Shown piece after piece: positions 8,224 to 16,526 of a stretch of DNA of 64,000 nucleotides. The stretch lies in the NCBI RefSeq assembly GCF_900110835.1, contig NZ_FOJG01000001.1, positions 3,441,499 to 3,505,498 of the forward strand, given 5' to 3'. This DNA is from Chitinophaga arvensicola (GTDB lineage: Bacteria > Bacteroidota > Bacteroidia > Chitinophagales > Chitinophagaceae). Each line of letters begins with the position of its first letter. Position 1 is the first letter of the stretch. The translations under genes were made by a program, and so were the position numbers. The notes beneath the pieces were generated by a model that saw only the letters and a list, made by a program, of their open reading frames with translations, had not been told where the DNA came from and made no database searches.

Positions 8224-10728
8224 ATGGAAGATAGAATCTTCAAACCCTTTCCGGCATCCTTTGTGCTCGGCCTGATACTGGTATGCGTATCCCTGATCAT
8301 GTTTGTTGTTTCCTGCATAACAAGCAGCGATTTTAGCAGCGAATTTCCTTTTCTTGTTACACACCTTTTGTTACTCGGTTATTTCTTTGGGTGCTGGTTT
8401 GAAGGAAGTCTCCGGCCATGGTATGGCAGGCGAAAAATCATGGCGGCATTTGTGGTATTACTCCTCATCGACGCCTACACCGTGAATAATTCTTTCACCG
8501 TATTTCAATCCGCCTCCGTATGGTCAGCTATCATGCTGGTATGCATCTGTGCTAACATGCTCACCTTCGGATTTTTTGAAGTCCTGCCGGAATGGGCGCG
8601 CCGCCTGCAATGCGTGGTCCTGGGATTCACTTTCCTGTTGCCCTTCTACCTCGCTATCTACCTCTTGCCGTTATATCTGATCGGAGTAATCGGGTTAATT
8701 GCCATCGGCTTATCTATTGTTACTTTTTCACCGGTTTTTATCATCTGGTTTAATCTGCGGATGGTGAGAAAACTGGTATGGCCGGTGCGGGCTTACCGTC
8801 TCACTTATTTATGGTCAGGCGCTCTTTCTGTCAGCATAGTTGTGTTTTATTGCGTGATCTACGCGTTAGATAAAAGTGCCCTGGAAGAAGCTTATAATAC
8901 CGCTAATGAAGAAGAGCTGCCCGCGTGGATCACAGCCTCTCAGCACACGCCCAATGACTTTGTCACGGAACAACTGCTAAAAACTGGTGTGGTATATACC
9001 AGTGCCGGCATCCGTTCGGAGTTCACGCTCTGGAACATGCCCCAGAAAGAATACGATCAGAAAATTACGCATGATCCGCTGTTCATGACCGCCAGTGCCT
9101 TGCTGGGACCTATCGATATTCCTGTAGAAGACCGGTTCAATATTCTCAGTGTGATGTACGACAAAAGACATTACGCAGCGGATCGTTTATGGACCGGTAA
9201 AGACCTCGTTACCACCAGTGTTACCACCAGGGCCGATATCTGGCCACAATACCATCTTTCTTACACCGAAAATACCTATACGGTGAGAAATGATACCCGG
9301 CGGCGATGGGCCACTGATGAGGAAGCCATCTATACTTTCCATCTGCCGGAAGGCGCCGTAGTCACCTCGCTCTCCCTATGGATCAACAACGCAGAGGAAA
9401 AAGCCGTACTCACCACCCAGGCTAAAGCCGATAGCGCCTACACCACCATTGTAGGTAAACAACGCCGCGACCCGTCTGTGGTGCACTGGCAGGAAGGCAA
9501 CCGCGTTATTGTGCGCGTATTCCCTGTACCACAGGGCGGTGAACGGAAGTTTAAAATCGGTGTTACTGCACCATTGAAAGCAGCAAAAGGCGCCGTTCTT
9601 TACGAGCCCGTATGGTTTGAAGGTCCCCCGCATGAACAGGCCGTTTATAACGCGAAACTCAACATGCAAAATGGTGCCCGTGTAACAAAGTATCCGGCTG
9701 GTTTTTTTGCAGACAAAGGAAACACCATAGAGAAGAACGGAAAGTATAACGCAGACTGGCAACTGGAAATACCCGATGACGCCATAGACAATGCCGCATT
9801 CAGTTTTAATGGACAACGCTATACGTTGTTGCCCTATAAAGCAGACTACGAATTTTTTACACCGGAGAACTTCTATCTCGACATCAATGCCAGCTGGAGC
9901 CATGATGAATACCAGTCTATGCTGACCAGGTTGAAAGGCAACATCTGGGCTTATCATCCGTTGCGTGGCATGATCGCTGTCACCGACGAAAATAAGGAAA
10001 CCCTCTTTGATGAATTGCATGCACAACGCTTTTCCCTGTTCCCTTTTCACCGGATTACCAATCCCGCCACCGCACTGGTCATCACATCAGCAGATAGCAT
10101 TTCGCCTCAGCTGAAAGACCTGGATGATTTCAATTTCAGGAAACACCTGCGTCCTTTCTTTACCAGCAATAAAGTCAGGGTATTCAATTTCAGTGATCAC
10201 CTGTCGCCTTACCTGGCAACCTTGAGGGAGTCACGGTCACTGATATACGAACAGGAATCGCTGCGTTTACTATACGCACATCTGGCTGAAAACCGTTTCC
10301 TGAAACGGGAGGAAGACAGCAGCCAGGTAGTCATTGCCGGCGCTGATATGCGTATTGCACGCAGCACAGACAGCACCGCAGCCAAAGGCCCCGATCACCT
10401 GGCCCGTCTCTTTGCCTACAACGCCATACTGCAGGAACTGGGACCCAAAGTAACCGGTACTGATCTTACCAATGAAACAGACCTGATCGGCATGGCCAAA
10501 GCCGCTTATGTGGTAACGCCGCTTTCCAGCCTGATTGTACTGGAAACACAGGAAGATTACGACCGTTTTAAAATAAAGGAGGATGCCAACAGCCTTCAGA
10601 ATGCTTCCCTGAAGGGGCATGGCTCCGTGCCGGAACCACATGAGTGGGCCTTGTTTATCCTGGCCATCGCGGTGCTGACTTACGTACGGTTTGAGAAATT
10701 ATTTAAAAGAAAAAAGCACCTATGCTAA
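8224..10728 (+). CDS. XrtN system VIT domain protein (exosortase N target)
   Basis: Membrane protein carrying a vault/inter-alpha-trypsin (VIT) domain, the type known as the dedicated target of exosortase N. The 834-residue protein begins with six to seven predicted membrane helices (about residues 10-230), then a long extracytoplasmic part with the VIT domain (SYTENTYTVRNDTRR to FKIGVTAPL, about residues 345-450). Its end is a sorting-type tail: PEPHEW, a hydrophobic helix (ALFILAIAVLTYV) and a basic cluster (RFEKLFKRKK). That three-part tail is what exosortases recognise and process. I chose ATG 8224 rather than the in-frame GTG at 8179 because the -7 box at 8194-8201 falls between them. 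The stop overlaps the start of xrtN by 7 bases, indicating translational coupling. The biological role of the system is not known to me. Confidence 0.88.
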   Translation: MEDRIFKPFPASFVLGLILVCVSLIMFVVSCITSSDFSSEFPFLVTHLLLLGYFFGCWFEGSLRPWYGRRKIMAAFVVLLLIDAYTVNNSFTVFQSASVWSAIMLVCICANMLTFGFFEVLPEWARRLQCVVLGFTFLLPFYLAIYLLPLYLIGVIGLIAIGLSIVTFSPVFIIWFNLRMVRKLVWPVRAYRLTYLWSGALSVSIVVFYCVIYALDKSALEEAYNTANEEELPAWITASQHTPNDFVTEQLLKTGVVYTSAGIRSEFTLWNMPQKEYDQKITHDPLFMTASALLGPIDIPVEDRFNILSVMYDKRHYAADRLWTGKDLVTTSVTTRADIWPQYHLSYTENTYTVRNDTRRRWATDEEAIYTFHLPEGAVVTSLSLWINNAEEKAVLTTQAKADSAYTTIVGKQRRDPSVVHWQEGNRVIVRVFPVPQGGERKFKIGVTAPLKAAKGAVLYEPVWFEGPPHEQAVYNAKLNMQNGARVTKYPAGFFADKGNTIEKNGKYNADWQLEIPDDAIDNAAFSFNGQRYTLLPYKADYEFFTPENFYLDINASWSHDEYQSMLTRLKGNIWAYHPLRGMIAVTDENKETLFDELHAQRFSLFPFHRITNPATALVITSADSISPQLKDLDDFNFRKHLRPFFTSNKVRVFNFSDHLSPYLATLRESRSLIYEQESLRLLYAHLAENRFLKREEDSSQVVIAGADMRIARSTDSTAAKGPDHLARLFAYNAILQELGPKVTGTDLTNETDLIGMAKAAYVVTPLSSLIVLETQEDYDRFKIKEDANSLQNASLKGHGSVPEPHEWALFILAIAVLTYVRFEKLFKRKKHLC

Positions 10729-12065
10729 CGTTCGTGTATACACGGTTTATAGAAAGAGGGGCAAAACTGCCGGCAACTTTGTTGCTGGCGGTTTATTTTA
10801 TCGTCGCTATACTACAGCTCCAACATTATTTTTCCTGGCAGAGCGCTTTTTTTGGACTCTCCATTATCACGATGGGCGTGGTGTCTGAAGTGGATCACAC
10901 ACGGCCGGGAAGTATGCGCTGTGGCTGGATAGCCTTGTTGTTCCTGTTGCTGTCCTGGAAAACGCAGGTGTTTACACTCCGGTATGCCACGCTGATCACT
11001 GCCGTGTTTTTCGTAATAGAATATTTTTACGGGAGATTATCCCGCCTGAGTTTTATCACTGCTGTACTCATAGCGCCTGCCATTGATTTTGCGGTGAATG
11101 TTTTTAGTTTCCCGATCCGCCTGTGGCTTACCGGCATGGCCGGCAAAATGCTGGCCGGTATTAATCCGGCTGTAACCACCACCGGAAATATGATCTTATT
11201 GGGTAATCATGAATTCACCGTAGATATTGCTTGTATGGGCTTACAGATGCTACTTACCTCCCTGCTTTGCGGCATCATGATGATAGCGTTGTACCAGCGG
11301 CGTTACCATAAGGAATTGCCGGCGCTGGCTACCTTCTTCATATTAGGAGTGATTACAGTATTGAATATCATCGCCAACCTGTTCCGTATTTTGCTGCTGG
11401 TGCAGTTTTCGTTACCTCCCGGCACGCTTGCCCACGATGCGGTAGGCATTATTACCCTGTTGGTGTATGTGCTCCTGCCTTTGCTGCTGGGTATTCCATG
11501 GATGCTGCACCGCTATGGAAAAGCGCCGGCCGGTAATGCTGTTATGAATCTTGCTCCTGTATATGGCCTTGGACTGCAGCTGCTGCTGGCAGCGGGTATT
11601 ATTGCCGGCCATTTTATGCTTACGAAAAATATGACCACTACCACGGCCACGACAAAACAGGTGAAGCAGCTGCCCGGATACAGCTATACATCTCTCGATG
11701 ATAATATTATTAAACAAACAACGGCAGATGCACTGCTGTATGTGAAAGGTATTCCCGGTTTTTATTTTACCGATCATCAGCCAATGATCTGCTGGAAGGG
11801 GAGTGGGTTTGAATTTTACAAAGTGCAGGAGGAAAATATCCAGGGAACAAAAGTATACACGGCGGAGCTAAAAAAAGACAGCAGCACCCTGTACACTGCC
11901 TGGTGGTATGAAAGCCGTTCCCACCGCAGTACCAGTCAGCTGGAATGGAGATGGAATGCGCTTTGCAGCGGGAACAGCTATTTTCTTGTAAATATTACGG
12001 TAGATAAAAAAGCATTGCTGGCGCCTGAAATAAAGCACCTGCTCAGCGCCCACCTTATTCAGTGA
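10722..12065 (+). CDS. xrtN: Exosortase N, integral membrane sorting enzyme
   Basis: Multi-pass membrane transpeptidase-like enzyme of the exosortase/archaeosortase superfamily; family members process PEP-CTERM-type tails at the membrane. 447 residues: about eight membrane helices in the first 275, then a roughly 170-residue extracytoplasmic domain. The three catalytic residues of the superfamily are visible in order: Cys171 in DIACMGLQ, Arg222 in NLFRILL and His238 in LAHDAVGI. The ATG overlaps the last codons of the VIT gene (ATGCTAA), and the VIT protein ends in the matching sorting tail, so enzyme and substrate are co-translated. The soluble C-terminal domain ends close to the stop and overlaps the convergent small membrane protein gene by 11 bases. 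The assignment to subtype N rests on the VIT partner. Confidence 0.88.
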   Translation: MLTFVYTRFIERGAKLPATLLLAVYFIVAILQLQHYFSWQSAFFGLSIITMGVVSEVDHTRPGSMRCGWIALLFLLLSWKTQVFTLRYATLITAVFFVIEYFYGRLSRLSFITAVLIAPAIDFAVNVFSFPIRLWLTGMAGKMLAGINPAVTTTGNMILLGNHEFTVDIACMGLQMLLTSLLCGIMMIALYQRRYHKELPALATFFILGVITVLNIIANLFRILLLVQFSLPPGTLAHDAVGIITLLVYVLLPLLLGIPWMLHRYGKAPAGNAVMNLAPVYGLGLQLLLAAGIIAGHFMLTKNMTTTTATTKQVKQLPGYSYTSLDDNIIKQTTADALLYVKGIPGFYFTDHQPMICWKGSGFEFYKVQEENIQGTKVYTAELKKDSSTLYTAWWYESRSHRSTSQLEWRWNALCSGNSYFLVNITVDKKALLAPEIKHLLSAHLIQ

Positions 12066-12471
12066 TCACTTCCGTTTCTTCTTTATGCCTTGGCTGGTAG
12101 TAAATGTAGTAATAAGCCAGGATCAGCAGGCCCGTAAAGAAAGGGATCAATGCCAGGTGCTTGTAGGTAACGGCGCCCACAATCACCATCGCATCAAAAT
12201 GGAAAAATTCACTGATCATCCAGTAGGAGTTGGCCGCAATCCATACAGAAATCGCTACGTTATGGCATAACTCCGACATAAATTGCCGGGTGCGCCACGC
12301 AATAACAATGGAGATAATCAGCGTAGGAAAGATCATCGCCACACCCAGCGGCTTCCAGATCATACACCAGCTGATATCTTTCAACAGCCAGAAAACAATA
12401 TGCAGATTTTCCATCTTACGGTAACTCAAAGGAATACTGTATACCGGAGAGGAGGAGGCTTGTTTGCTCAT
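12055..12471 (-). CDS. Small multi-pass membrane protein of unknown function
   Basis: 138 residues with about four hydrophobic helices (VFWLLKDISWCMIW, VAMIFPTLIISIVIAW, NVAISVWIAANSYWMI, ALIPFFTGLLILAYYYIYY) and a short charged tail. I do not recognise a named family. The start at 12471 is supported by a TATCTTTG box on the same strand at 12512-12519, which gives a leader of roughly 35 bases. The last 11 bases overlap the 3' end of xrtN on the other strand, so mRNAs from the two would be complementary at their tails. Nothing links it to exosortase function except position. Confidence 0.7.
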   Translation of the reverse strand: MSKQASSSPVYSIPLSYRKMENLHIVFWLLKDISWCMIWKPLGVAMIFPTLIISIVIAWRTRQFMSELCHNVAISVWIAANSYWMISEFFHFDAMVIVGAVTYKHLALIPFFTGLLILAYYYIYYQPRHKEETEVITE

Positions 12472-12511
12472 TTGTGTTATTCAGTTAATTTTATCTGGTT
12501 GAAATAGCGCA

Positions 12512-12519
12512 CAAAGATA
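12512..12519 (-). promoter_or_regulatory. -7 box for the small membrane protein gene
   Basis: CAAAGATA on the plus strand reads TATCTTTG on the minus strand, an exact TAnnTTTG match 41 bases before the start codon at 12471. No TTG is present at the expected distance. Confidence 0.5.
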
Positions 12520-12524
12520 TTCTT

Positions 12525-12532
12525 TATCTTCG
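12525..12532 (+). promoter_or_regulatory. -7-like box for the monoacylglycerol lipase-like gene
   Basis: TATCTTCG is one base off the TAnnTTTG box and lies 25 bases before ATG 12558. The same variant occurs before the aldose-epimerase-like gene. It sits 5 bases from the divergent minus-strand box, so the two promoters share this short region. Confidence 0.4.
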
Positions 12533-12557
12533 TTTCTGTATCAGCACAACTCCTGCT

Positions 12558-13376
12558 ATGAATGAATTCTACTGGTTTTATCAGCGGACAAAGTTTCACG
12601 GTATCAACTGGATCCCCGAAAATTTCCAGCGGGTCATGATCATCGTCCATGGCATCGGGGAACACATGGGGCGCTACGACCATGTGGCGGCATTTTTCAT
12701 GAAGGAAGGATATGCAGTGATTGGTATTGATCACTACGGACATGGCAAAAGCGATGGCAAAAAAGGTGCTTCCAGGGGCTTCGGCTTCATGTTCGATTAC
12801 CTGCATAGTTTCCACCGCCATGTAAAGGATACCTATGGCAAGCCCGTTGTTATGTACGGTCACAGCATGGGTGGGGGAGTACTCACCGGCTACCTGCTCA
12901 GAAAACAACCTGAGTTGCTGGCCGCCGTTATTTCCGCGCCGGCACTGATTATCGGTACCCGTCCCGGAGGTTTTCTCAAAGGCTTTCTCAAAGTAGCCAG
13001 TTCCCTGGTTCCCAATCTCCGGATCAAACAGGGACTCGATATTAATAAAATTTCACATGATAAAGGGGCAGTAGAAAAATTCAGGGAAGATCCCCTGCGT
13101 CATGATAAGCTCAGCCTGCGCCTGGCCAATGATATGATTCAGAACGGCGCCTGGTGCCTGGAACACGCAGAAAGATTAAGCGTGCCCGCATTACTGATCC
13201 ATGGCAACGCCGACGAATTTACCGCTGTGGAAGGCTCCCGCCTGTTCGCAGAAAGAGCCCCTTCCGCCTTGCTCACCTACCGGGAATGGGATGGCCTCTA
13301 TCACGAAATGCATAATGAGCCCGATGCCCGCGACGTTTTATTGTTTGTGGCCGGTTGGTTGAGTAATGTGAGATAA
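12558..13376 (+). CDS. Alpha/beta hydrolase, monoacylglycerol lipase-like
   Basis: Cytoplasmic serine hydrolase of the serine aminopeptidase S33/monoacylglycerol lipase group, expected to cleave acyl esters such as monoglycerides or lysophospholipids. 272 residues. Visible are the oxyanion-hole motif HGIGEHMGRY (from about residue 31), the nucleophile elbow GHSMGG with Ser103, the acid in HGNADEFT and the base in GLYHEMHNE. There is no signal peptide or membrane helix. It stands alone; the next gene has its own promoter whose TTG box lies inside this gene's 3' end. The family is clear, the natural substrate is not. Confidence 0.85.
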   Translation: MNEFYWFYQRTKFHGINWIPENFQRVMIIVHGIGEHMGRYDHVAAFFMKEGYAVIGIDHYGHGKSDGKKGASRGFGFMFDYLHSFHRHVKDTYGKPVVMYGHSMGGGVLTGYLLRKQPELLAAVISAPALIIGTRPGGFLKGFLKVASSLVPNLRIKQGLDINKISHDKGAVEKFREDPLRHDKLSLRLANDMIQNGAWCLEHAERLSVPALLIHGNADEFTAVEGSRLFAERAPSALLTYREWDGLYHEMHNEPDARDVLLFVAGWLSNVR

Positions 13377-13388
13377 TTAGTAAATTTG
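13359..13388 (+). promoter_or_regulatory. Consensus Bacteroidota promoter for the beta-barrel gene
   Basis: TTG at 13359-13361, 19 bases, then TAAATTTG at 13381-13388: both boxes and the spacing fit. It overlaps the end of the upstream hydrolase gene and decides the start of the next gene, because the longer in-frame TTG start at 13386 lies inside the -7 box. Confidence 0.75.
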
Positions 13389-13406
13389 GTTTACAATTTA
13401 TTAACT

Positions 13407-14180
13407 ATGAAATACCAAAGCTCTTTCAAATGGCTCCTGCCTGCTCTCTTGCTCTTTTGTTGCACGCAGGCAAACGCACAGGTAGATCTCGGTGTCCGTG
13501 GCGGCATCAGTATACCCAATCTTACTGCCGGCGGCAGCGAAAGCAATCCGCTGAATACCGGCTACAGCTCCCGTCAGGGGCCCGACTTCGGCATCTTCGG
13601 CGAGTACCACCTCAGCAAACTCTTCTCTATCGAAGCCATGATCAGCTACTCTTCACAGGGTGGTAAGAAAAACGGCCTCCAGGCATTTCCGCCAGACCCG
13701 ACTAAGTTTCCTCCAGGTGCGCCACTGCCGACCTACCTGTATGCCGACTTCAAAAGCCAGGCAAAACTGAACTACCTCATGGTACCCATCCTCGCTAAAT
13801 TTGGCTGGAATCTCGGTCCCACCTCACCATTGCGCCTCTACGTAGACGCAGGCCCGTTCTTTGGCTTCCTGGTCGGCGCCAAACAGGTAACCAGCGGCAA
13901 CAGCGCTATTTTCCTGGATGAAGCCGGAACGCAACCCGCTGCTCCGCCGGAATCGTTCGACAGAACAACAGATATCAAGAATCAGTTGAATACTTTCAAC
14001 TTTGGTGTGAGTGGAAACGTAGGACTGGCATACCTCTTCGGTCGTAACCAGATCTTTGTGGAAGGAGGTGGCAACTATGGCTTCCTCAATATTCAGAAAG
14101 GCACTGCCAATGGTAAAAATAATACCGGTGCAGGCACGGTATCTCTCGGATATGCTTACCGCATCTGTAACAAGAAATAA
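13407..14180 (+). CDS. Outer-membrane beta-barrel protein (PorT-like porin family)
   Basis: 257-residue exported protein with a signal peptide (MKYQSSFKW... ending CTQANAQ) followed by alternating beta strands typical of small Bacteroidota outer-membrane barrels: VDLGVRGGISIPNL at the N-terminus, LNYLMVPILAKFGWNLG in the middle and VSLGYAYRICNKK at the end. ATG 13407 is used because the promoter at 13359-13388 excludes the upstream TTG. Function within the outer membrane (structural, adhesion or pore) is not readable. It is a single-gene unit ending at a strong bidirectional terminator. Confidence 0.8.
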   Translation: MKYQSSFKWLLPALLLFCCTQANAQVDLGVRGGISIPNLTAGGSESNPLNTGYSSRQGPDFGIFGEYHLSKLFSIEAMISYSSQGGKKNGLQAFPPDPTKFPPGAPLPTYLYADFKSQAKLNYLMVPILAKFGWNLGPTSPLRLYVDAGPFFGFLVGAKQVTSGNSAIFLDEAGTQPAAPPESFDRTTDIKNQLNTFNFGVSGNVGLAYLFGRNQIFVEGGGNYGFLNIQKGTANGKNNTGAGTVSLGYAYRICNKK

Positions 14181-14185
14181 CAAAA

Positions 14186-14216
14186 ACGCCCCTGCTCAGC
14201 AAGAGAACAGGGGCGT
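14186..14216. terminator. Bidirectional intrinsic terminator
   Basis: Perfect 9-base stem ACGCCCCTG/CAGGGGCGT (14186-14194 and 14208-14216), with a T-run to the right for the plus-strand barrel gene and an A-run to the left (T on the minus strand) for the convergent reductase gene. Confidence 0.85.
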
Positions 14217-14223
14217 CACTTTT

Positions 14224-14940
14224 TTATGGATTAGTAGACCATAATCCAGCAGACTTCACCAGCACACGCCTGTTCAGCTTCAATTGCGCTACCACAAATT
14301 CTGCCAGGTCTTCCGGCTGCAACACTTTATCCGGATTACCATCTGTTAAATTCAGGTCTTTTGCCATATCCGTGGCAATGGTGCTCGGTGTTAAAGCACT
14401 TACCCGGATATTATGCTTCCTTACCTCCAGCATCAGCGACTCTGTTAAGCCCAGTAACCCGAACTTAGAGGCGCTGTAGGCGCTCGTTAATGGCGCACCA
14501 CGCTGTCCTGCTGTAGAGGAAATATTGATGATATCGCCGGTTTTACGTTCAATCATACCTGGCAACACCGCACGGGTCACGTAATACACACCCAGCAGGT
14601 TCACGCGGATAATCTGCTCCCATTGTACGGGGTCCAGGTCCATAAACCCGCCAAAAGCAGCAATGCCGGCATTGTTGATCAGGATATCCGGCTGGCCCAG
14701 CTCTTTTGTCACCGTAGCTACCGCTTCATTCACCGCCGCTATATCCGCTACATCCGCAGTAGCATAGGCTACTTTTACACCCAGACTGCTCACTTCCTTC
14801 GCCACCGCTTCCAGTGGACCCGCATTACGTCCCAACAGGGCTATATCTACGCCTTCCTGTGCCAGCGCTATCGCCAGCGCACGGCCTATGCCTTTACCAC
14901 CACCTGTGATCAGGGCCTTTTTTCCTTTTAATGATTCCAT
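14224..14940 (-). CDS. Short-chain dehydrogenase/reductase, FabG-like
   Basis: NAD(P)H-dependent oxidoreductase of the classical SDR family, closest in look to 3-oxoacyl-ACP reductases. 238 residues with the complete motif set: cofactor loop TGGGKGIG (12-19), NNAG (89-92), the catalytic Ser in INISSTAGQ (about 141) and Tyr155/Lys159 in SAYSASK. No fatty-acid gene is nearby, so it may act on another carbonyl substrate. It has its own promoter box (TACCTTTG on the minus strand, 14976-14983) and a terminator directly after it. Confidence 0.88.
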   Translation of the reverse strand: MESLKGKKALITGGGKGIGRALAIALAQEGVDIALLGRNAGPLEAVAKEVSSLGVKVAYATADVADIAAVNEAVATVTKELGQPDILINNAGIAAFGGFMDLDPVQWEQIIRVNLLGVYYVTRAVLPGMIERKTGDIINISSTAGQRGAPLTSAYSASKFGLLGLTESLMLEVRKHNIRVSALTPSTIATDMAKDLNLTDGNPDKVLQPEDLAEFVVAQLKLNRRVLVKSAGLWSTNP

Positions 14941-14975
14941 AATGCCTTCGGTTTTTAAGGATTAAAAATACCCGG

Positions 14976-14983
14976 CAAAGGTA
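14976..14983 (-). promoter_or_regulatory. -7 box for the FabG-like gene
   Basis: CAAAGGTA on the plus strand is TACCTTTG on the minus strand, an exact TAnnTTTG match about 35 bases before the start codon at 14940. Confidence 0.6.
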
Positions 14984-15005
14984 CATGCTTTGTTCCATTT
15001 CGGAT

Positions 15006-15013
15006 TATCTTCG
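15006..15013 (+). promoter_or_regulatory. -7-like box for the aldose-1-epimerase-like gene
   Basis: TATCTTCG, one base off the consensus, 27 bases before ATG 15041. It is the same variant as at 12525-12532. Confidence 0.4.
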
Positions 15014-15040
15014 CAGGGTCTCATTTAACCGCGTCAGATC

Positions 15041-15910
15041 ATGATACAGATTTCCAACGAAAAACTTACCGTGCAGATTAACCCACAGGGAGCAGAACTG
15101 CAAAGCATTGTCCGTAAAGATAACGGCCTCGAATACCTCTGGAGCGGCGATCCGGCTTTCTGGGGTAAGAAAAGCCCCGTACTGTTTCCCATTGTAGGCG
15201 GACTAACAGACAATACCTATCACTATAACGGCCAGAACTATACGCTGGGCCGCCATGGATTTGCCAGGGAACAATTGTTTACCGTTACGGAGCAGGCAGA
15301 AGAACATGTTATCCTCCGTCTCTCAGATAATGAAACTACCCGGAAAGTATATCCTTTTCATTTCGACTTTACCATTCAGTACCTCCTGCAGGACGATCAG
15401 CTGCAGGTTACCTACCAGGTAAAAAACCAGGACGATAAAACCCTGCTGTTCTCCGTTGGCGCCCATCCGGCTTTTAAAGTGCCGCTCACACCGGATACTA
15501 CCTACGAAGATTATTACCTGTATTTTAATAAGGAAGAAGAAGAGGGAATCTGGCCGTTGACTGCTGGCGGACAAATACAATCAGCGCCCGTGCCGTTCCT
15601 GCATCAGACACATGAACTGCCCCTGAAAAAATCTTTGTTCTATAAAGATGCCCTGGTATTTAAAAACCTGGACTCTACTGCCATCAGCATTAAAAGTCAC
15701 CTTACCCGGCATGGACTCACCCTGGCTTTTGAAGGATTTCCCTACATGGGCATCTGGGCCGCAAAAGATGCGGACTTTGTTTGTATAGAACCCTGGTGTG
15801 GTATTGCGGATAGCGTGGATGCTACCGGTGCACTGGAAGAGAAAGAAGGGATTAACCGGCTGGAGCCGGGAAGATTGTTTGAAAGAACATGGACCGCAAC
15901 GATATTCTAA
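15041..15910 (+). CDS. Aldose 1-epimerase family protein (LacX-like)
   Basis: Galactose mutarotase superfamily protein, expected to interconvert alpha and beta anomers of a sugar or to bind a hexose phosphate. 289 residues without a signal peptide, all-beta throughout. Motifs of the family are visible: GRHGFAR (about residues 71-77), GAHPAF (about 147-152) with its conserved His, and EPWCG (about 250) holding the usual catalytic Glu. The short length and the EPWCG motif fit the LacX branch rather than classical GalM. It is a single-gene unit with a promoter-like box 27 bases before the start and a hairpin terminator directly after it. Confidence 0.87.
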   Translation: MIQISNEKLTVQINPQGAELQSIVRKDNGLEYLWSGDPAFWGKKSPVLFPIVGGLTDNTYHYNGQNYTLGRHGFAREQLFTVTEQAEEHVILRLSDNETTRKVYPFHFDFTIQYLLQDDQLQVTYQVKNQDDKTLLFSVGAHPAFKVPLTPDTTYEDYYLYFNKEEEEGIWPLTAGGQIQSAPVPFLHQTHELPLKKSLFYKDALVFKNLDSTAISIKSHLTRHGLTLAFEGFPYMGIWAAKDADFVCIEPWCGIADSVDATGALEEKEGINRLEPGRLFERTWTATIF

Positions 15911-15915
15911 AAACA

Positions 15916-15948
15916 AAAAAGCTGGTAGCGATCAACTACCAGCTTTTT
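15916..15948. terminator. Bidirectional intrinsic terminator
   Basis: Perfect 13-base stem AAAAAGCTGGTAG/CTACCAGCTTTTT with a 7-base loop between the convergent epimerase and beta-barrel genes. It carries T-runs on both strands. Confidence 0.9.
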
Positions 15949-15952
15949 ATTT

Positions 15953-16471
15953 TTAGAAATTATATCCGGCTTTCAGGCCAAAGAAACCACGTGTGCCATC
16001 CTTGAACCACGCTTCATACTTTCCTTCTACATCCAGACCCAGTATACGTATTCCGATACCCGGAGCTACGAGTCCGCCGATACCGTTATAGTTTTTACCG
16101 GTGTACTGTACCGTACCACCTTCTACCTTCACATACAGGATAGAGATCAGGTTGTACCGTAATCCCAGGCGGATAGGAATTACATTGTAATCCGGATACT
16201 TCAGGTTGTTGGTCACTGCAGTGCTGTAGTCTTTACCTCCAAAATGGAAATAGCTGACAGAACCTACCGCTGTTAAACCCGCTACCAGTTTTACATCAGC
16301 TCCCAAACCAATACCATAACCGGTGTTATGTGTATCACTGAAGTCGCCCACCGGGAAACCCGCTTCTACAAATGGTCCGATACTGAATCGTTTCAATTGC
16401 GCCTGTGATGATTGCGTGCTCATACAGATGACAAAGATCATGGTTGCAAATGCCAGGAAGATTTTTTTCAT
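15953..16471 (-). CDS. Small outer-membrane beta-barrel protein
   Basis: 172 residues: a signal peptide (MKKIFLAFATMIFVICMS... ending SQAQ) followed by an eight-strand-like barrel with Gly/aromatic alternation (FSIGPFVEAGFPVGDF, YGIGLGADVKLV, GFFGLKAGYNF with a terminal Phe, the usual barrel-assembly signal). The family is the generic Bacteroidota porin-like barrel; no specific function is visible. It follows the RND permease gene on the same strand after 55 bases and may be co-transcribed with the pump, but a near-consensus box (TAATTTG, one base short) in the gap could serve it alone. Confidence 0.75.
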   Translation of the reverse strand: MKKIFLAFATMIFVICMSTQSSQAQLKRFSIGPFVEAGFPVGDFSDTHNTGYGIGLGADVKLVAGLTAVGSVSYFHFGGKDYSTAVTNNLKYPDYNVIPIRLGLRYNLISILYVKVEGGTVQYTGKNYNGIGGLVAPGIGIRILGLDVEGKYEAWFKDGTRGFFGLKAGYNF

Positions 16472-16526
16472 AAGAACTAATTTTCAGAGGATTGGTGACT
16501 AGCAAATTAGCCATAAAAGTAACGAA

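Noticed and set aside
9376-10050. 224-residue minus-strand frame
   Set aside because: It is a shadow of the VIT-domain protein gene; no start signals or family motifs.
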